Positions 15,777 to 18,101 of a DNA stretch of 18,101 nt are shown in pieces (within the stretch, counting starts at the first letter, position 1; every line of letters begins with the position of its first letter). The stretch is taken from positions 1-18,101 of the forward strand of contig CAZFOR010000023.1 of assembly GCA_964520895.1 (NCBI GenBank), given 5' to 3'. This DNA comes from SIG350 sp964520895. Its GTDB lineage: Bacteria > Bacillota > Clostridia > TANB77 > SIG350. The notes beneath the pieces are model-generated. The model saw only the letters and a program-made list of their open reading frames with translations, was not told where the DNA came from and searched no databases. Both the position numbers and the translations under genes were made by a program.

Positions 15777-15959
15777 ATGGCAAAATGTGAAGTATGTGGA
15801 AAAGGTAAAGTGTTTTTTAAACAAGTAAGTCATTCACATAAAATATCAAGCAAAGCTTGGAAACCAAATTTAAGAACTGTTAAAACTTTAGTAAATGGAG
15901 AAAACAAAAAAATAACTATGTGTGCTAAATGTTTAAGAACAAGTAAATTACAAAAAAAC
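15777..15959 (+). CDS. rpmB: 50S ribosomal protein L28
   Basis: Structural protein of the large ribosomal subunit. The 61 residues are a full-length, zinc-type (C+) L28: C4 and C7 (CEVCG) with C49 and C52 (CAKC) form the zinc ribbon. SHSHKISSKAWKPNL and the TVK-x-LVNG segment are the usual RNA-contact parts. It is monocistronic, divergent from spoIIAA, with a strong promoter, an optimal ribosome site and a terminator directly after it. Confidence 0.97.
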
Positions 15960-15970
15960 TAATAAAATTT

Positions 15971-15993
15971 ACACCTTAATTGGTGTTTTTTTT
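15971..15993 (+). terminator. Terminator of rpmB
   Basis: Hairpin ACACC-TTAATT-GGTGT (15971-15986) followed by a run of eight T, 12 nt after the rpmB stop. Confidence 0.85.
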
Positions 15994-16011
15994 ATTTATA
16001 TTGAAAGACAC

Positions 16012-16048
16012 AAAAAAACAGAAGATAAATTCTCTTAAAATCTTCTGT
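16012..16048 (-). terminator. Terminator of the GHKL anti-sigma-type gene
   Basis: Perfect 9-bp stem ACAGAAGAT / ATCTTCTGT (16018-16048) with a 13-nt loop. On the minus strand it is followed by seven T, and on the plus strand by six T, so it can act in both directions between the convergent genes. Confidence 0.85.
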
Positions 16049-16057
16049 TTTTTATTG

Positions 16058-16474
16058 TTATATTAAATTAATTTCTACATCAATAGTAGTTCCTACACCT
16101 ATTTCTGATGCAATATTTAATGTATCACTATTATCTTGTATAACACTAAGACCTCTTCCAAGCCCATATCCCTTTTCTTTCATTTCATTATTTGCAGTTG
16201 TAAATCCTTCTTCAAAAGCAAGTCCTATATTTTCAATTCCAGGTCCTTTGTCTCTAAATCTTGCTTTTAATATATTATCATATATATTAATTTCTATTTC
16301 ACCTGAATCTGCATAAAGTTTAATATTTTTTTCAGCTTCATATACTACTTTTTCAATTTTTTCTAATACATCTGTTTTAATATTATATTCTTTAATATTA
16401 TCCATTAGGTCTTTTGTTATATCTCCAATTTTTGTATCTTTTGTTATTTGCTTATATATGTAAATCTTATCCAT
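16058..16474 (-). CDS. GHKL-fold anti-sigma-type ATP-binding protein (SpoIIAB/RsbW-like)
   Basis: A 138-residue single-domain histidine-kinase-like ATPase. It has the N box EKVVYEAEKNIKLYAD (Glu and Asn), the G1 box DKGPGIENI and the G2 box GYGLGRGLSVI, ending GVGTTIDVEI. Such stand-alone domains act as anti-sigma factors or serine kinases of STAS antagonists, but no sigma factor or STAS gene adjoins it. The ATG at 16474 was chosen because GAAAGGA lies 5 nt upstream; the frame extends further (to 16504) without a ribosome site. It is transcribed divergently from the small membrane-protein pair. Its target is unknown; a second regulator of the spoIIA system is possible but untested. Confidence 0.85.
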   Translation of the reverse strand: MDKIYIYKQITKDTKIGDITKDLMDNIKEYNIKTDVLEKIEKVVYEAEKNIKLYADSGEIEINIYDNILKARFRDKGPGIENIGLAFEEGFTTANNEMKEKGYGLGRGLSVIQDNSDTLNIASEIGVGTTIDVEINLI

Positions 16475-16512
16475 AACCATCCTTTCAATATATATTTTAT
16501 TCATGTATATGT

Positions 16513-16541
16513 ATTATATCACTTTTTTAAAAAAATGTATA
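16513..16541 (-). promoter_or_regulatory. Promoter of the GHKL gene
   Basis: Minus strand: -35 TATACA (16541-16536), a 17-nt spacer ending in TGA, then consensus -10 TATAAT (16518-16513). The -35 overlaps that of the opposite promoter. Confidence 0.6.
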
Positions 16542-16568
16542 GACATATTTTTTTTGCTATGCTATACT
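16540..16568 (+). promoter_or_regulatory. Promoter of the paired membrane-protein genes
   Basis: -35 TAGACA (16540-16545), a 17-nt spacer ending in TGC, then -10 TATACT (16563-16568). Start of translation is 24 nt downstream. Confidence 0.65.
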
Positions 16569-16591
16569 GTTTCAGAAAGGAGTGGTAAAAA

Positions 16592-16978
16592 ATGTTTTCA
16601 AAAAATATTAGAACCATTTATTTGTACTTAATATGTCTTATAACTTTATTCATGGTAATTGGAGGATTAATTTCTACAATATATAATGTTACAGAATATA
16701 TTTTTCCAAACAATTATTATAGAAGTTATGGTTATGACTATATCGATTCAAAAGAATTCGAAAATGAACCAGTATCTGCCCAGGAATATGAAGAATATAT
16801 TAAAATGCAGGAAATAGATAGACTTAGAGATGAACAAAATAATAAAAGACAAGATTTAAAAAATATAATATATTCTGCTACAATATGTATTGTTGCTCTT
16901 CCAGTATATTTATATAACTGGAGAAAAATTGAAAAAGAAAGAACTGAACTAAAAGAAACTGAAAGTGCAGGTGAATAA
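16592..16978 (+). CDS. Small two-helix membrane protein, paralogue 1
   Basis: Function unknown; 128 residues. Helix 1 is at about 10-32 (YLYLICLITLFMVIGGLIS), then a long charged, tyrosine- and glutamate-rich extracytoplasmic or coiled segment (38-88). Helix 2 is at about 92-108 (SATICIVALPVYLYNW), with a short basic/acidic tail. AAAGGAGTGG precedes the ATG. It shares its layout and local sequence (IRTIY-x-YL, LP-x-x-x-Y) with the next gene, one base after its stop, so the two are a tandem duplicate expressed together. Confidence 0.75.
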   Translation: MFSKNIRTIYLYLICLITLFMVIGGLISTIYNVTEYIFPNNYYRSYGYDYIDSKEFENEPVSAQEYEEYIKMQEIDRLRDEQNNKRQDLKNIIYSATICIVALPVYLYNWRKIEKERTELKETESAGE

Positions 16979-16979
16979 T

Positions 16980-17348
16980 ATGGCATTAATTATATTATCT
17001 ATCTTCTTATTAATACCTATTATACTTTTAGTTACGATAATATTAATTTCAACTAAAAAATCAACAGAATTATTTGAAAATAAGCTTAGAACTATTTATT
17101 GTTATTTAATATTATTGATATGTATAGTAGCTGTAATAGTATCTGTAATATTATTTGTTAATAACTTAACAGAAGTATTAATTCCAGATATTGAAGAAAC
17201 AAATCCAATATATGAAGGCAACATTGTTAAATCTACAGATAATGATACAAAAATGAACCCATATTATCGTAATTTAATTACATGTGCATTTAGTATATTA
17301 ATATTTGTACCAGTTGGAATATATCATTCAAAGAAAATCAAGAAATAG
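16980..17348 (+). CDS. Small membrane protein, paralogue 2
   Basis: Function unknown; 122 residues. Three hydrophobic helices are at about 2-23, 38-63 and 99-114. The middle part LRTIYCYLILLICIVAVIVS and the end NLITCAFSILIFVPVGIYHSKKIKK line up with paralogue 1 (IRTIYLYL..., NIIYSATICIVALPVYLYNWRKIEK). It has an additional N-terminal helix. I chose the ATG at 16980 because it begins with a membrane segment one base after the previous stop. A start at 16965 would overlap the previous gene. Confidence 0.7.
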   Translation: MALIILSIFLLIPIILLVTIILISTKKSTELFENKLRTIYCYLILLICIVAVIVSVILFVNNLTEVLIPDIEETNPIYEGNIVKSTDNDTKMNPYYRNLITCAFSILIFVPVGIYHSKKIKK

Positions 17349-17371
17349 ATATTATTAAATATTAACCAAAA

Positions 17372-17400
17372 ACAGAAATAGAAAATCTATTTCTGTTTTT
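17372..17400 (+). terminator. Terminator after the membrane-protein pair, shared with enolase end
   Basis: Perfect 10-bp stem ACAGAAATAG / CTATTTCTGT (17372-17396) with a 5-nt loop, followed by T on both strands. The enolase stop codon lies inside the stem, so it probably serves both convergent transcripts. Confidence 0.85.
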
Positions 17401-18101
17401 GTATTATCTCATTATTATATTTAGCACTGTTTCCTAGTTCATCTTCTATTTGAATTAACCTGTTATATTTTGATACCCTATCTGTTCTACAAGGTGCACC
17501 ACTTTTTATCTGTCCTACATTTAAGGCAACTGCTAAATCTGCAATAGTTGTATCTTCTGTCTCACCTGACCTATGTGATATAACACATTTATATCCATTT
17601 TGCCTTGCATATTCAATTACATCTAAACTTTCTGTTAATGTTCCAATTTGATTTAATTTTATTAATATACTATTAGCAGAATTTTGCTTAATTCCTTTTT
17701 TTAATCTTTGTATATTTGTAACAAAAAGGTCATCACCTACTAGTTGTACTCTATTACCTAGTAAACTAGTTAATTTTGTCCAATTATCGAAATCCTCTTC
17801 TGACAAACAATCTTCTAATGAAATAATAGGATACTTATGTGACAACTCACTAAAATATTCTATCATCTCATTTGGAGTTTTTAATATATTACTTTTCCAA
17901 AAATAGTAATATCCCTCTTTTCCTATTTTTTTTGCTTCTTCATACATTTCAGTTGCAGCAATATCTAGTGCAAACATAAAATCTGTACCTAGTATATATC
18001 CTGCCTTTTCAACTGCTTTTGATAAATACTTTAATGCTTGTTCATCATTTTCTAAATTTGGTGCAAAACCTCCCTCATCTCCAACAGAAGTAGTATACCC
18101 A
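17387..18101 (-). CDS. eno: Enolase, C-terminal part (gene runs off the right edge)
   Basis: Glycolytic 2-phosphoglycerate dehydratase. The visible 237 residues cover the C-terminal barrel: TTSVGDEGGFAPNL with the catalytic Glu region, FMFALDIAATEMY with a Mg-binding Asp, ISLEDCLSEEDFDNW (Mg Glu), QLVGDDLFVTN (Mg Asp) and LIKLNQIGTLTES with the catalytic Lys. VISHRSGETEDTTIADLAVAL and IKSGAPCRTDRVSKYNRL follow. All active-site residues visible are intact. The reading frame stays open to position 18101, so the start codon lies beyond the window. Confidence 0.97.
   Translation of the reverse strand, partial: GYTTSVGDEGGFAPNLENDEQALKYLSKAVEKAGYILGTDFMFALDIAATEMYEEAKKIGKEGYYYFWKSNILKTPNEMIEYFSELSHKYPIISLEDCLSEEDFDNWTKLTSLLGNRVQLVGDDLFVTNIQRLKKGIKQNSANSILIKLNQIGTLTESLDVIEYARQNGYKCVISHRSGETEDTTIADLAVALNVGQIKSGAPCRTDRVSKYNRLIQIEDELGNSAKYNNEIIQKQK

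Noticed and set aside
1..18101. CRISPR array, tRNA or rRNA genes, insertion sequences, phage genes
   Set aside because: I saw no spaced repeats, cloverleaf sequences, rRNA segments or transposase/integrase motifs anywhere in the window.

Overview
The window is very AT-rich, with AGA-dominated arginine usage, strong Shine-Dalgarno sites, and an intact-looking spoIIAA-spoIIAB-sigF (sporulation sigma-F) operon. This points to an anaerobic low-GC Bacillota, most likely a clostridial, possibly uncultivated gut lineage. The species cannot be named from the sequence.

Layout. (1) Positions 101-9033, minus strand: one tightly packed operon, read from right to left. It encodes a small two-helix membrane protein, ValS, a nucleoside-deoxyribosyltransferase-like protein, a GNAT acetyltransferase, an 814-residue helical-repeat protein of unknown function, ArgS and a membrane-anchored polysaccharide deacetylase. 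(2) 9201-10889, minus: a stand-alone ABC exporter with its own promoter and terminator and less AT-rich codon use. (3) 11048-12266, minus: an AAA/DUF4143 ATPase flanked by a 51-bp direct repeat that carries a terminator. (4) 12452-13840, minus: a PP-loop protein resembling the MurL glutamate epimerase. (5) 13963-15494, minus: the spoIIA operon. (6) 15777-15959, plus: ribosomal protein L28. (7) 16058-16474, minus: an orphan GHKL anti-sigma-type ATPase, divergent from a plus-strand tandem pair of paralogous small membrane proteins (16592-17348). (8) From 17387 to the right edge, minus: the C-terminal part of enolase.

Main discovery. Three unrelated genes (spoIIAA, the DUF4143 ATPase and the small membrane protein before valS) are each broken in the conventional reading. 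In each case the conserved protein continues perfectly in the +1 frame, and in each case the break lies exactly at a CGG codon. Skipping the C of CGG and reading the following GGN as glycine restores the full-length family protein and the expected operon junction. I scanned every CCG/CGG trinucleotide by eye. Across roughly 5,500 codons I found no CGG used as an ordinary in-frame sense codon in any recognised gene. The simplest reading is that in this organism CGG is no longer an arginine codon but a site of +1 translational frameshifting (or of CGGN quadruplet decoding, probably as glycine). One of its targets is the anti-anti-sigma factor that helps trigger sigma-F. A possible fourth instance lies at the left edge but cannot be judged.
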